64,000 bases of DNA from Hermetia illucens (GCF_905115235.1 NC_051849.1:95458849-95522848), one strand, 5' to 3'; shown: positions 13,955-27,100, numbered from the stretch's first letter. Made by a program: numbers and translations. The notes: generated by a model not told the origin, from the letters alone.

Positions 13955-14230
13955 AATAATAATAATCGTTGGCGCAACAATCCATGTTGGATCAGGGCCT
14001 TGAAGTGTGTTAGAGCACTTCATTCAAGACCGTAACGGTACACTAGGAGGCAATGTGGTCAACATTGCGCTCGCCCGAGATTATTACCCTGATTTGACTC
14101 AGGTACTCATTCACAGCTGAGTCGACTGGTATCCGACGTCAAATCACGATACAAATTCCACTGCCACCAGTGAGATTTGAACCGCGACCTTCCGTGACAG
14201 CCTTGCGCTCTAACCACTCAGCTATCCGGA
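13955..14230 (-). mobile_element. tRNA-derived SINE, full length with target duplication
   Basis: The minus strand begins TCCGGATAGCTGAGTGGTTA (polymerase III box A) and then has GGTTCAAATCTCACTGG (box B). A unique body follows, and the copy ends with ATTGTTGCGCCAACGATTAT followed by ATT repeats. An 11-bp direct repeat, CACATGGATAT, flanks it at 13944-13954 and 14231-14241; this is a clean target-site duplication. It is inserted in the LINE ORF1-like debris. Because the duplication is perfect, it is probably a fairly recent insertion. Confidence 0.88.
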
Positions 14231-14640
14231 CACATGGATATGGTGAGTTTTAAGAAGGGGCAGGAGGACAAAGGCAAACTCCTCACAATTGGGAGACAAT
14301 GGATCACTGGGGGTAATTAAACGTCGTAACTGCCACGGAGGAAGCATGCAGGTAATTTGGGACTCCTCTTATGAGAAACCAAGGGCTTGCAGCGAACAGA
14401 GTTATAATATATATATGTCTTCCAAAGTTTCTTCCGGGGACCTCGTGGCTGTCCAAATCTGACTGGCATGGAGACGGGCAAGAGTGGTTTTTATTCCGAG
14501 GGATGATCAACCGAGATGTGATAAGGAAAGGAAAAAACACTGTATGGGTTTTTGGACACCGAAGGAAAGTTCGATCACATATGGCACAAAGAGATATGAA
14601 ATGCCCTAATCCGCAATCTTAAACCAAAGGAAAAGTGATA

Positions 14641-15420
14641 TGACATCCCGAATTACTGATACCAAGAGATAAGATGACAACAAGGTTTCACTTCGATAAG
14701 AAGTTTGAATTACGTTGAACAACAGGGCAGGGAGAATGTGACATTGACATCCCGCTTAAACCAGCAACTGATTACCTATTCCTTGTGGCAGAGGGAGCAT
14801 TCGCGGGGATCATTGGTCCAATGAGAACTCACTTTGGATCAATGAGGAAGCACCCCAGCACATTTCAGGCGGAAATATACGCCATAGACAGATGTGCCTT
14901 TAACCTCGAAAGGAACTATAGGGGCCAAAAGATTGACATTCAAACCGACAGCCAAGCGACCGTTAAGGCATTTGGGTTCAACCAAGCAAACTCCAAACTG
15001 GTATGGGAATGCCTTGAAACACTGAACACACTTGGCTCGCACAATAAAGTCAGAATACTGTGGGTTCCAGGCCATGTTAGGTTAGAACGCAATGAAGCGG
15101 CGGACGAACTGGTCAGGGAGGGAGCAGGGACACCTCTATAGTTATGGCATTGAGAAATGAAAAGAAACGGCTGAGGGAGGTATGCTGAACAAACCTACCA
15201 GGAATGAAGTAGTCCAGATTGCTCATGGGGGATATGAACTCAAAGGCTCAAAGGACTGTTTAAACCTCGCCAAGAAAAACCTCGAGATTATAGTGGAAAT
15301 ATTCATTGGCCACTGCCGACTAAAATATCAACTGGGGAACCTAGGGATATATACGTCTCCATACGTGCTCTGGGACAGTGTCCTATACTTGTGCAAAGTA
15401 GGTTGAAGCACCTGGGAGAA
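14641..15420 (+). mobile_element. LINE fragment with RNase H domain
   Basis: Frame 14785-15141 encodes a recognisable RNase H. It has FQAEIYAIDRCAF with the catalytic Glu, IDIQTDSQATVKAF with the central Asp, and a C-terminal LWVPGHVRLERNEAADELV with the final His/Asp region. The usual first Asp position is not readable at the truncated N-terminus. Such domains occur at the 3' end of I-, R1-, LOA- or Outcast-type LINEs. The downstream frame at 15182-15406 (VQIAHGGYELKGSKDCLNLA) is the expected C-terminal continuation. It is a truncated relic, and the clade is not resolved. Confidence 0.7.
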
Positions 15421-15639
15421 TACTTAATACCAGATGCCAGTGTTAGAAATGGTATTAGGACAGCGTATCCCGATGATGCATTGAGACAAATGTTGACGAA
15501 AGCTTTTAGCAACGCCATATAGCAACACACAAAGAATATTAGCACAAAACAGTCTCAACTTGATTTTGGTATTGAGATAACTGCATTTCCAGATTTTAGA
15601 CAAGGATATGATCAGTACAAGTGAATCCAGAGGAGAAAC

Positions 15640-18130
15640 TAACCTGCTCTCCATCTATCCAGTTTCGAATTTTCCTTCATGTGATTCTGGATTATTTTAG
15701 CTATTATCTTTATGACGGCAGGGAGATGGCAGTAACCTTCTCAATTATCACACTCTAGCCGGGTGTTCTTCCTTGGCACCCTAACGATAATCCTCCTCTT
15801 CCACTCCCTGGGAAGTCCTCGTAAAATTAATAGACAGGGATAGTTTCCTCCAAACTAGAATGCTCGCGAAATATATATTTACATTTAAAACCAAACATTG
15901 TAGTTGTACAATTGTGATGCTCCTTAACCTGAAAAGGAATCTTGCAGTCAGAACCCTGTAGGAAACCACTTCTTAAATCAAGAGAGCGTGCTTTGTGGTG
16001 GCCTTCAATAACAATTCGACACCGGATTCTTATCTGCTACCATTTGGCTTTCCAAAGTAGAAAAGGGCAGTGCCGCAAGGGAGAGTGTCACACAATTTTA
16101 CATCGCTTAGGTCGAAAATGTCCAGCTTATATGTTTGAAAATTTCGCTCGATTTGGAGAAGGCGAAGGCGATACTGTTCTCGATGAGCATGCACAGATTC
16201 CAGAAAACAATCATATGCTGTTTTCGATAGCCAAAGATTGTAAAAGTGAGATCATCCGAGGCGTTGTTGATGTTTCGATGCAGTAAATTTTTCTAAACTT
16301 GTTTGTTTTTGTTTTTACAGTTTGCCCACAAATTTATATCGTGTTCAGTCGTTTTCGGTTTTTCCGACTTGACCAGAGTTCTGGTTCTTAGCTAGGACTA
16401 AGTAAGGTTGGATGGTGGGACAATGAACGGTGCTCCTCCTATTATACTCTGGGATCTTATGCTGTAATAATACGTGTGCTCATTGCTTTGTTCCGTACCA
16501 ACGGAGACTTCCGGAAAGAGAAGAATGATAAATCTAAATGACAAGGTGGACTCTGATAATTGAATTGTCTTCCAGAAGTTCGTAAGAAGAAACGCACTAA
16601 CATCGGGCTCGAAATGAATCATTATCTGCTGGTCGCTTGGGCAACCCTCCTTACCTCGCCCAAGTTCAAAGATGATTTTAGAAAGGGGCTGGAATTTAGA
16701 TCTGGGCTTCATCTGTTCTCCCTCGATATAAAGATTTCGATATTCGATAGCGCGAAAAAGGTGGTGTTGCTGGAGTGCTCTACACAAAAGGAGTATTCCA
16801 GGAAAACTAATAGCTATTGTCAGACGACATTTAATGCCATGTGTTGCTTCGATTCAAAATTTCTAAAGAATTTGAAATCCAAAGTGGAAACCGATAAATT
16901 TAATTTCTGTTGCCGATACTATTTCTTTTCGTCATTGGTGTCGTCAACGGGCTATGATATTCTTCTTTAAACAACAACTACTATGCTGGTGACATGTTTG
17001 CTCCCTCCTTCACCAAATGATTGTGGATGTTGAATCTGACTGGTCCTCGCACTCTTCCTATTTGCATTAATGAGCAGAACATCGAAGGCACCGATTAATT
17101 GTGTTGCAGGAAGCATTGTTTCTGCCGAACTTTATGTACACCGAGTGGTGTATTAACAACCCTAAAAGTTCCTTCGCTGTTTTGACCGAAATCTGGAAAT
17201 ATAACTATCTCAATGCCAATATATAGAAGTAACACATGAAAAGTGACCGCCATTGTTACTCGGAAACTTCAACTGTATATCAACACTTGTGTGCGTTGTG
17301 CCGTCGGCGTACTCTGGGCTGATACAATTTCGACGCCAAACGGGCAAGATACCTGCTGGCTTGTTGATCAGAAGACGGAAGTGTCAGTGGGAAGAAGATG
17401 GGTTCCCGAAATCACATTATGGCAGGATTGCAAAATTATCCAGAAATCCTAGAGAAAGCTTAAACACATTTCACTAAAACGCTATCGATGGGGCGATGAC
17501 AAATGCCCGCTGACGTTCGGCGGAAGTGGCAGTGAATAGAAAGTGGGTTCTTCCATGGCACAATACAGAGAAAAGGAGTGCAAACTTCTCCGAATGTCTT
17601 GGAGGGAGCTGAGGTTTATTTCAACAAAACCCCTCGATTACGCCAACGTGAAGCGAATTCATATTATACATATATCGCTCTGGATTGCGAATTCCTGAGA
17701 TGTTGTATTTTTGCAATATATGCCATGCACCTTCATATACCGCTCTGATAATCTTAATATCCTAATTCCTCCTAAATGCCCCTTCTGCATGTTGGTCGAA
17801 CTTTCGGGGTGTGATGCGTTCCAAGATGATTTTAGCTAACATCTTCACGACAGCAGAAAGCACACAAATATTCGCTGCACTCAAGACTGGCAACCTTCTT
17901 CGGAATCTTAACGTTTCTTCCACTGCAGGCTTCCAGGATACGAACTAGTGGAAATAGCAGCTCTGTAGAGACTGCACGGAAAAAATCCACAGAAAGATCA
18001 CTTACGCCGGTGGCTTTACTCCGTTTGGGTGCGTGGATGACAAAGATTTTTGCTTGAAGAAGCAGTATGTATCCGCATGGAACGGTTGCTTTCCTTATCA
18101 TCCGCAAGAGGTAGAACCTCACTAGATATT
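15640..18130. mobile_element. Patchwork of RTE-like LINE fragments, both strands
   Basis: Several short pieces resemble one LINE type. (a) 15670-15720 and 17815-18110, read on the minus strand, match the reverse transcriptase block at 24.7-24.9 kb; 18110-17832 reads KATGVSDLSVDFFRAVSTEL and KIPKKVASLECSEY. (b) On the plus strand, 16570-16650 reads RTNIGLEMNHYLLVAWATL, resembling the end of a LINE endonuclease. (c) On the plus strand, 17243-17480 reads VTRKLQLYINTCVRCAVGVL and then IRRRKCQWEEDGFPKSHYGR, resembling the LINE C-terminus. All are broken and shuffled. The stretches between them are unidentified. Confidence 0.5.
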
Positions 18131-19057
18131 ATACGGGCCAGAATTGTTGTGAAGAGCTCTCTCATGCTCATCATTGTGGGTGAGACACCTACGGTTAATG
18201 CACCTTACAGGGTCATTAAAAGGCTAACGACCACTTACAAGCTCTATTGTGATGCTGGATACGGTGATGAAATTGTTGCTGATTGCGGCAGCTTCCCCTT
18301 GCCTCACCACAATGGTGGAATTCCTCTTGTCGCGGTGTTCTTTACGCTAAACTTCTCATCCTTTTTTACATTTGTAATAAATATAAAAAACAAATCGATC
18401 AAAAGCGAACGTAACAGTTGCCACGGTCGATAGGGAGAGAAATCCCCTCGTTAGCATCTGCTTACACTGTACGGCGGAATGGATAGAACTAAACAAGAGG
18501 ATACAGGTCTTCCTCATTTCTGAGTTGTTCACAAATGCATGTTCTGTTCCGCCAAGCAAATTCCTCAGTTCACAACCAACAACCACAATCCCTAAAATTC
18601 TGATGGAAAACGACAAAACCATAAGATTTTGTTAGAATTTTTAAAATTTTTTATTTCTATATATATGAACTATTATTAGTTTCAATAAGTGGATTTTGTG
18701 CAGATGCATCTATCCTGCATGTATGTATTTTCCTTAATCTATCGACGCTACGCTGGAGAGAAATACTGCAAACAAATTATGGAGATTCTGCTTCTATTTC
18801 TTACTAAGGATTGTTTCTTTCAGCTCGCCTGTTTCATCGAACGCTCCACTGTTATATATTTTCTACAATTCCAGGCCGCGCCATTAAACAAACTTAAAAC
18901 CGAGTTCTTTACTTGCTTAAAAATATCGGAATACAAAATAACCAAAATACTTCACAACAAAATATCCAAGAAAAGATTAGTCTTCCTCGTAGTAAACAGT
19001 CCTGGAATGTAATAATTTTGTTCACTAAGCGTCGAAAACAAGTCAAAAGTGAAAGTA
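18131..19057. other. 3' flank of the chromodomain gene, nothing further recognised
   Basis: It contains the likely 3' UTR of the minus-strand gene ending at 19058. A minus-strand AATAAA-like signal lies near 18648-18655, within TTTTTTATTT on the plus strand. The part nearer 18130-18450 may be further LINE debris. No separate gene is supported. Confidence 0.35.
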
Positions 19058-20099
19058 TCACCTGCTCCGTCCTGCATTCCGCTTGGAGCCGCGGCGGTAG
19101 GAGTCTCCACCGAAACGCTGTGTCCTTTTGGGTTTCTCGCGCAGTTCTTTCTGGCCCAGTTTTTTCGAGTCTTCCATCTTCTCCATAAATTTCTCAACCA
19201 AATCTCGGCAATTGAGATGTTCCTCTGGCTCCCATGTGTCAAATTTGGGCCGGTAGCCTTTCCAGCGAACTCGGAAAAGTCGGACACCCTTTTCGTAACC
19301 TACATCCACGATGCGCTCCACCTCCCACTCCTTCTCGGGATCGCTTGGCTCGTCATCTACTTCCTCTTCAGCCTTACGCTTCCTTGCTCCCTGACCAGTA
19401 GGAGTGCTCTTCTTCGATTTGCCTGACGCGGATGATCCTTTTGTCTTCTTCTATAAGGAAATACATTTTTCAAGAGCTCCAACTACTAGCATTAACTATA
19501 TCGGGTGCGTCTTCTGGAGGAGTACCTTCTTTTTGAACCGCGCGACAATATCGTCACAATTCAATGTGTCCTCTGGTTCCCAGGTGTCACCCTCTGGACC
19601 GTATCCCTTCCACCGGATTAGGTAATACGTCACACCTTTTTCCTGTTTTTCATCCACGATGTCCTGAACCTGTGAACGAATCACCGGAAAGGCGACCATG
19701 TAAGCGATAACAAATATAGTGGAGAGAGCTATTCTGAACATCCATTTTGCAAGCAACACCGTCCAAGCAAGGGTATAAAAAGCGGATATACTGGATTAAA
19801 CCTGCCTCATACTCCTCGTCACCTTCCTCGTCCTCGCCTTCATCAGCATCATCAGCTTTCTTCTCCTCCTCGGCCGCTTCGTCTTCTGGTTCTGTGTCGT
19901 TGGATTTTTTCTCGCCGGCGTTCTTTCTACTTTTGCGCTTGACTGTTTTGCTGTTGTCACTTTCGTCGTCGGAGCTTTCATCGTTTTTTCCGCCATTTTC
20001 GTTTACCTCCAAATCTACGTTGGAGTCCGGCGTAGCGGCCGCATCCTCATCCTTGCCTCTAGCCTTCTTCACTTTTTTCTTGGCACTTAACTTTCTCAT
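19058..20099 (-). CDS. Double-chromodomain protein (HP1/CDY-style chromatin reader)
   Basis: Exons, 5' to 3' on the minus strand, are 20099-19806, 19669-19526 and 19450-19058, giving 276 aa. The start MRKLSAKKK was chosen because upstream in-frame sequence is not conserved-looking. Residues 1-94 are a Lys-rich then very acidic low-complexity tail. Chromodomain 1 spans about 95-146 with cage residues Tyr97, Trp118 and Tyr121 (YYLIRWKGYGPEGDTWEPED). Chromodomain 2 spans about 187-238 with Trp188, Trp209 and Tyr212 (FRVRWKGYRPKFDTWEPEEH). The C-terminus is basic, and there is no chromoshadow domain. Intact aromatic cages predict methyl-lysine reading in the nucleus; the histone mark is unknown. 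Intron 1 (136 bp) needs a GC donor (GAG|GCAGGT) to keep frame and rebuild EEYEVQDIVDE. Its start is about 0.7 kb from the divergent penguin gene. I cannot give a secure orthologue name. Confidence 0.87.
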
Positions 20100-20810
20100 T
20101 ATATTTGTTTTCCGCTCACTTAACTTTTGATTTTCTGGGTGTTCAATCGGAAAAGGGAAATACGCAATGACGGAACAAGTCAAAACACCGCTCGCGAGTT
20201 CACAAACGTCAAATATAAATTTTGTAAAAAGCGCGTCTTTTGGTAAACGCAATTGCACCGGCTGAATTGTAGAATTGCCAGATTCCGTTGCAATTTTTTG
20301 CAAGCATCGCTGACTATTAAATGATGCATTGAGCAGTTAGGATTGCAACTTGTTTTGTTATTCATTTAGCAATAGAAAGATAAAGTCTATTCATCTATCT
20401 TGGATTCAAATAAGGAATGCTGCTAACGTAAAAGGATCATTGTTACAAAGTCTAAAGAAGGCATAGAAGATTAGAAAGCCGAATTTTTTATATCTTATAA
20501 GCAACTTTTCAAATTAGTCTAAGTGTGAGTGCATGCATGAATGGTCAAAGTCTTGGAAAAAGATGATATAAACCCAAAGCAGGTTGAAATTTTCAAAACC
20601 AAAAAAAAATGTTTTATGTTTTACGAATATAATGTGCACTTGACTTAACTCTCCATACAATGCGGACGAAGCTAAATTCTCCATTGTTTTTCTCTCCACA
20701 ATCATCCCAAATGTCAGTTCAACACGTGTGGTTCTGACGTTCGCGGATGTCAAACAGTTTTGGTGTGCTTCGCGTTACTAAACCCAGAAACATCGTTTTA
20801 ATAATTCAAA
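20100..20810. promoter_or_regulatory. Divergent intergenic region, chromodomain gene / penguin
   Basis: A 711-bp gap lies between two head-to-head start codons, so it must hold both promoters and 5' UTRs. A palindromic E-box lies 83 bp upstream of the penguin ATG. No TATA box is obvious on either side. Confidence 0.55.
20723..20728. promoter_or_regulatory. E-box CACGTG (Myc/Max-type) upstream of penguin
   Basis: CACGTG sits within AACACGTGTGG, 83 bp before the penguin ATG. The same 8-bp palindrome ACACGTGT occurs upstream of NOP58. Myc control of nucleolar genes through such sites is well established in Drosophila; control here is inferred from position only. Confidence 0.5.
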
Positions 20811-21154
20811 ATGAGTGTCGGTATCAAGAGATCTCACAACAAGGAATCGGTGAATGATGAAATAAAGCCGAAAAAAGTAAAGTCAAGTGAAAAGACTAAA
20901 CTTACAACGAAGAAACCGTCCCCACCCGGTGCAATTCGTAAACCTGGTGGAGGAAAGAAGGTTCCCGGTAAATTTAGCAAACCAACAGGTCCAAAGAAAT
21001 TTGGGGATAAGAATGAAAAACTGGAAAGCAATGAGAAAACAGATTGGAATAAACTGAAAAAGGAAAAGAAGGAACTGAAATTGAAAAGGAAAAAGGCGAA
21101 AGATACGTACGAGGTAGCGGCTGAAGTCAAGCAAATTTATGAGAAACTGAAATG
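20811..21154 (+). CDS. penguin: penguin exon 1 (isolated by a 7.8-kb intron)
   Basis: It starts at CAAAATGAGTGTC and ends AAACTGAAATG|GTGAGT in phase 2. The first base of exon 2 (28971, after TTAATTCCAG) completes a Cys codon, giving YEKLKCKATPNKK across the junction. The exon encodes the basic N-terminal tail, in which about a third of residues are Lys. Confidence 0.93.
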
Positions 21155-24100
21155 GTGAGTGACTTTCTGCGATAATTCGCGTCCTATTCATTTCGGTTAT
21201 GTTCCAATATATGTTGATGATTGTGATTCTCTTCACATACCAAAAACAAACCCATATGTTTTCCTTGAGAAAAATACTTTGAACATAACATGATTATGAA
21301 ACCCGCACTGATGGGATTTGTACTGGTCCAAATCTTCAGAACTAGCCTACAGCACACAGAGAGGGTTTTTAAACCTATCCTTTGAGTTACCAGATTTCTT
21401 CCTGGAACAATTTTGCTCCACGTTTGGAAACCCATCTTTCAAAGGCGCAAACAAGAAATAACATCTTGGTCGGTCGCGGCATTTTGCTCGGTGAAAAGCC
21501 TGATCTGGATGCAGTCGTGGGGCTTTCAAATCATGATCTAGCGTATCAAGCCATCGTTGTTTCGGCCGCCCTTTTGGTCGTTTCCCATTGACTTCGGTAT
21601 TCAGATCAATTTCACCAAGTGGCATTCGTGTTCGTTACTACCAGAACGCCAGTTGTAGAGCACCACTTCATCCAAGTTCTGATGCGTGAAGCAATTTCAT
21701 GACGTACTTTACCATTGATCCAATATATTTGAATCGCTTCTTGGCAGGTCGTTCGCACTGACATGCATTGTATCCGCTTCATTGAGGTCGGGTTTCAAAA
21801 ATTCTGTTTTATTCAATGCAGCGTTCAGTTAGAAGTTGCCGGTCTCAATACATGCTGTAAGCAGAACTATCAAGTGCTGTTCGCGCCTCATATCGGTAAA
21901 CCGGACACGTTGCCGTGATCAGTCCATGCTTGTATGCAAGGTTTTGATGAATCACCTCGCATACAGCATTATGCGTTCATCATTGCTCCGGTGCCATTAC
22001 AGTGCAGCCAGAAATGAGATGGTCCAACGTCTCTAACGCCGAACCACATATTCTCCACTGGTCCAACATCTCTAACGCCGAACCACATATTCTGCACTGG
22101 TCGTTCTCCACTTTTTCATTTTATAAGGTCAGGTGGCGACCACGCCGTCCTTAATGGCACACATGAAATCCTCCATCTCAGCAAAGTGGTCCGTAGCACA
22201 CAGCCATCTGTTCGGCAAATGGCTGCCAAAGACAATTCATGTGTTTATCGTGCATTGTCTTCGACTTCCATTCATCGATCCGCTCTAGGTCCGACTTCAC
22301 CCTACTCAGAGGATTGAAAGATCGATCCTTCAAGATAAGTGGAGCCAGTCCACCGTCTGCCTGTCTCTCCGCATGCAAGGGACTCGCCTGTTCTTTGTTG
22401 TAAAAATAAGGCGCAGTGAGGCGACTTGGCGATGATGTTGTGCTGCCACGTTAACCACGCCTCTAGCTCCCATGTCACGAGGCAGGTTCACCCGCTGCAC
22501 GGCAGAGTTTGGATGATGCATTCAGAATTTTGACATAGTAGTTCCTATTCGCCGCTGGACGTTTTTCAGATAGGTCTTTGTCCAGTGAAGGGATAGCGAA
22601 TACATTCAATGTGCTTTTTTTATTCATCCCCGAGAGATAAGGTTGCAGCACCAACTTTACACGTCGCAGGAATTCGGGCAGCATGGGTTCCCTGCATAAT
22701 TCCTATGTATTTATAGGTCTGTCTCAGCCAGAGCTTGGATGTGGAGGTGCTATGCTATGTTCGGCATGCGGCTCGTAATCATTTTTGTAGATGGCTTGGA
22801 TTCGACACTTCGCTAATCCAAACTCCATTCAAATATTACAGCTGAACATGTCTAATATTCGCAATAGACTTCTAAGATGGTCGTCAGTACCAGGATACAA
22901 CTTGATGTCATTTAAGTACATCAAGTGTGTCAGTTTGCCCTTAGCACGTAGGCCATACTTTATTGCAAAACCATGCCCTCTATCATCATTCAGTAGCCAT
23001 GAAAGGGGGTTCAGCGCAATACAAAACAAAAAGGGAAAATGCCTCTCCGTATGTGAATAGGCTCCGAGGTATTGGCACCCTCAGATGAAGGCACTGATAA
23101 GGTGGTATGCCACCCTTCCATGACTGTCGCCAAAAACTTTATTACTTTCGGATCATTGCGATACAGATGTAGGACATCGATTAGCCAAGTGTGCAGGACG
23201 CTGTCGAAAGTCTTGGTATAATCGATACAGCAACTAAAGAGGTTTCTTTGGCCTGTAGTAATAATGGGCATATGAATTTGTATAGGTTTGGTAAGCAATT
23301 AATCGGTCTTGTGTCTGCAGGGTCTTGCACCATATCCTTTTTAGGGATAAGGTAGGTAATCCTCGCAGTGAAGAAGGGTAGAAATTCCTCCGGCTGACTC
23401 ATGATCTGATTTAAGCTATGTGCCAACCGACCGTGTATAGTGGTGAACTTTTTGTACCAGAAGTTCTATACCCGACCCAGATTTGGGCCCCTCTAGTTCT
23501 TCAAGCTGTTTATGGCTTGTCGAACTTCCTCTTCGTTAACATCCGCAAAATTCATGCCGGGCGTAGTGGCATGAGCTTCGGCGGTGATCCACACTCAGCA
23601 TGCTGAGCAAGCGTCTGCTAGCATTGTCAGTGCTGATTTGAATCAGTCTAGCAATGCCCTGCCTTAGTAAGTCCCGCCGAAGTTCCAGATGAATTTTCCA
23701 TGGTGAATCTGACAGCCGAAACTGCACCACAATACACATGTGATTGTAGTTCCAGCAGCGACATATCAGCACACAGCCGAAATGCAATCTCATCATTGAT
23801 TTGAGATAGAATTCTGGGAATTGCTGGAGATGCATAGAGCCTGGGAATGCCTGGTCTATACAAAGGATCCATTTCCGAGAATTCTATACAAGCACTTTGA
23901 AATTTGTCCCTGAACTCAAGTCTGCGAGTAATAAAGCGGTACTGGTCTGCGATTTGCTGCACAGTCACGTGCGCGAATTGCGGGAAACGCTCGACGAATC
24001 TATGATGGAACAAGGGGTGGTAAGATGTTGTACCTGCCCCGCCGTTATTTCGAAATAGGAGCGGATAATGAAGAGGTTCATTTGCTCAATCCACTTCATC

Positions 24101-27100
24101 CACTGTTCACGCGAACTAGCTGAAATGGTCGCCACAGATTGTGGCGGAATAGTTACAGCAGACGGTGTAATGCTCCTGGTTATCATGGCGCCTAGAGGTT
24201 GAAACGCCCCACGACTAGCGGTTTCGACGCCGTTCTGTCCATTACGGGAGCCCGACCCAGTTACCAAGTCAGACGACTCCCGCCGCTTATCCGTACCGGA
24301 CCTCAAATTACTCCTTTTCCTCATTTTTTAGGTTTGCTACCTAACTGCCAGGTGTAGTGATAGCTTTCTCAGTGAGTAATCTGCAAGACTGCAAAGTTCC
24401 TGCACTTTCCCCACCTACGTCCTGAGACGCAGCAGCGGCGTACAGCCATTCAGACCGAAGCTATCTATCTCTCTCTGAGTCAATACACTCCTGCTCCGAT
24501 TTTTTGGCGTTGCGGCTCGTCCGTAGAGCATTCCAGATATACTCCTGCTTACGCTATCGAAAGCTTTTTCGAAATCGATGAAGAGATGGTGCAGCGAAAA
24601 TCTAAACTCCGCGAACTATTCCTCAATGATCTGTAAAGTGTCGATGTGGTCAATGCATGTCGATCGAGCTTTCGAGATGTTCTTGGATGCGTTCCATGAT
24701 TATTTTAGCTATTATCTTTACGACGGCAGGGAGCATGCAGATACTGCTAATATTATCAGAAAGGGTATCCTCTGGAATCTTAACGATCATCCCCTTCCAC
24801 TTTCTGTAAAATGTCTCGGATTTCCAAAATTTCCGTACGAATGGAAGTTAAAGGTTTGCAGTAATTGCGGGTCCAGCGATAAATAAGCGTCAAACCCAGC
24901 GTCTTTTCTCTGTTTGAGTGCATTGATGCCAGAAACGATATCTCTTCTGATTGGGAGAACAGTACATATCTGCACATTACGGTGACTAGTTATTCCATCT
25001 CCAAGAGGCATAGCCTCACCGGGTGTGATACGCTTAAGAGTCGTGGTGAAATGTTCTTTCCACCTCTTCAGTTGCTCGTCATCGTGGATGAGAAGTCGAC
25101 TGTTAACGTCCATAGGATCTCTCGACATGTGTAGCACCCGAGAAAAGATCATTTTTGATGGCGGCCAATACTCATCGGTATTCTCAGGCTGGTTACTCAG
25201 TGTATCTGCCATTCGTTCAACAAGATAGCTCCCCCACTGTCCATTGACAGCTGGATCATACAAACGGTCGATGTTGAACTTAGGAAGTTGCAGCTCTCCA
25301 ACCTTGCAACTTGAAAGCTGAAAGCAATGATCTTAAAGCCGAAGTATTAAGTACTTAGAAGAAATTTTGCAGATCATGATAAGACGCCGACGCATGAACG
25401 GGATAAGATAAAACAATTTCAAAATTGAACCCTAAAATCCGATGTTATTAACGGCGGGAAAATAGCCCAATTCTAGAGTTGAATATCTAGGATAAAGCCA
25501 TCGTAGTTACTCATGCTGGGAACGATTTCGAGGAGTGTGAAATTTAGCCCATAGTTTGCGCACTGGCAGCTTTTGCACAGAAGGGCTTATTTATTAATGA
25601 TCGCACCAAAGTGCTATTATTTACTTATAATGAGTTGTTTTATTTCAATAGATTAGTAAGATCTGGCCAATAAAAAGGTTCAGTATACGGCCTACTTGCA
25701 TCGCCTTCTTGTTTTGAACCATTTCACGAAGTCATCATTGGAGATACTTTGGGCTTCCAGTGATCTTCCATGCGGGTTAAATTCGGTCAAGATCAATAAT
25801 AATTAGCGAAGTTGTTTTTTTCTAAAAATTACTTCTGTGTGGAGATCGTGTTTGGAGTTTCCCAATTAAGAGATTCTGTAATTGCCGAAATGAGAATATC
25901 CCATATTGGATTTGTGGTATAACCGTGGTCCCTGCTTATGTTGGTAAAGGGCTCTTTCTTTCTATGGCCTCATTCAACGAAATTGCCGGGTAAATGTGAT
26001 TGGTTGAAATTGGAAAAGTAAATGATTTAACATACAAATTGTTCGCCATGTATCTGGTAAACTATTCTTCCTGTTGTAGTAATTTTATAAATATCAAACC
26101 AAAATAGTCCTTATGGTATACAGTGTCCGACAAAAAAATGTTCCCACTGTGAGTATGAAAGAACATCCCAGTTCAAAAAGGGGTTTTCGGGTTTATCATA
26201 AAACTGGAAAATAAAATTGAGCTTCATGTGATTGCACGTGAAGTTCTTATTATTTACATCAGCAGAAGTTTTACTCAAAGAATATAGTGGAAAGAAAAAT
26301 CGGAGTTTTGAGAGAAAAGGTAGAAAAATCGGAGTTTTGAGAGAAAAGGTATTTATGTGCCTATAAATGTCAAATTAGAAGAAAGTAATTTTCGTTTTTT
26401 TTTTATTTTCGGTCTTTAGTAGTTCGTATGACCGCCAGCATCAATTGGTATGAATTTTCAATAAAATCTTCCGGAATTTCAATAAACCATATCGTTTATA
26501 TTTTTTTTTTCTACATTAAGTTTCTATGGGGTTCAACTTTGGATTATTTTTTGGCCATGGCTCCTCCTTCGAAGATGTTACCTGTGAATAAGAACTGCAT
26601 TGGCGATAAAACAAATAAAAAATTTCGTCTACTTACAGTACGAGCTCTATGACACGGGACCGGGTTCCTCCTGAAACATTAGTTCATCAAAGTGCTCATG
26701 TAGTACTTCTATCGGTGGTCAAATCTCCCTCTTTTTCTTTTTTGTACTGGAGACGGATTATCAGATCCCACCAAATTGAGTTTCTACTCATTAGAGAACA
26801 AAACTCGCTTCCAATCGTCCACAGTTCAGTCACGTCATTTCAATGCCCAACTCAGCCTTTTTAAGCACATCCTTCGTTCAAAAATATAAATTTTTTGTTG
26901 GTTTGGAGCTTTGACCCCTAATTCATTCACCGTCGCTGGACCCTTCTTATATTAACTGGCATATTTCCCCTTTCCAGCAATTCAATGCGTAATTGAGAAG
27001 CAGTTGCAAATCTATCTCGTCAAGATGCGCGCTGTAATAATCATCTGACCCGGGGAGTAATCACCTGTTTTTTCTCTCGTTCTTCTTTTCTTCTTTTCCT

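Larger units (their letters stand above)
12881..14640 (+). mobile_element. Degenerate LINE ORF1-like region interrupted by SINEs
   Basis: A GC-richer stretch with broken open frames. The plus-strand translation has ETGKLLRLVITQNIDLHTRL at about 13868-13928 and then, after a SINE insertion, KKGQEDKGKLLTIGRQW at about 14255-14305. This resembles the region of insect LINE ORF1 proteins usually annotated DUF4780. Two SINE copies interrupt it (13597-13690 and 13955-14230). It probably belongs with the RNase H fragment just downstream. The family is not resolved and the region is clearly not functional. Confidence 0.45.

Noticed and set aside
13985-14235. A real tRNA gene at the box A/box B sequence
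   Set aside because: The box A/B region belongs to a SINE with a target duplication and a second copy elsewhere; there is no intact acceptor stem.
19650-20303. 217-aa minus-strand frame starting MQKIATESGN as the N-terminus of the chromodomain protein
   Set aside because: The upstream part has no conserved features and the frame also reads through the intron. MRKLSAKKK at 20099 gives the expected basic-acidic tail.
26116-26450. A complete Tc1-type transposon
   Set aside because: Only one terminal-repeat-like end was seen, with no partner end or transposase.
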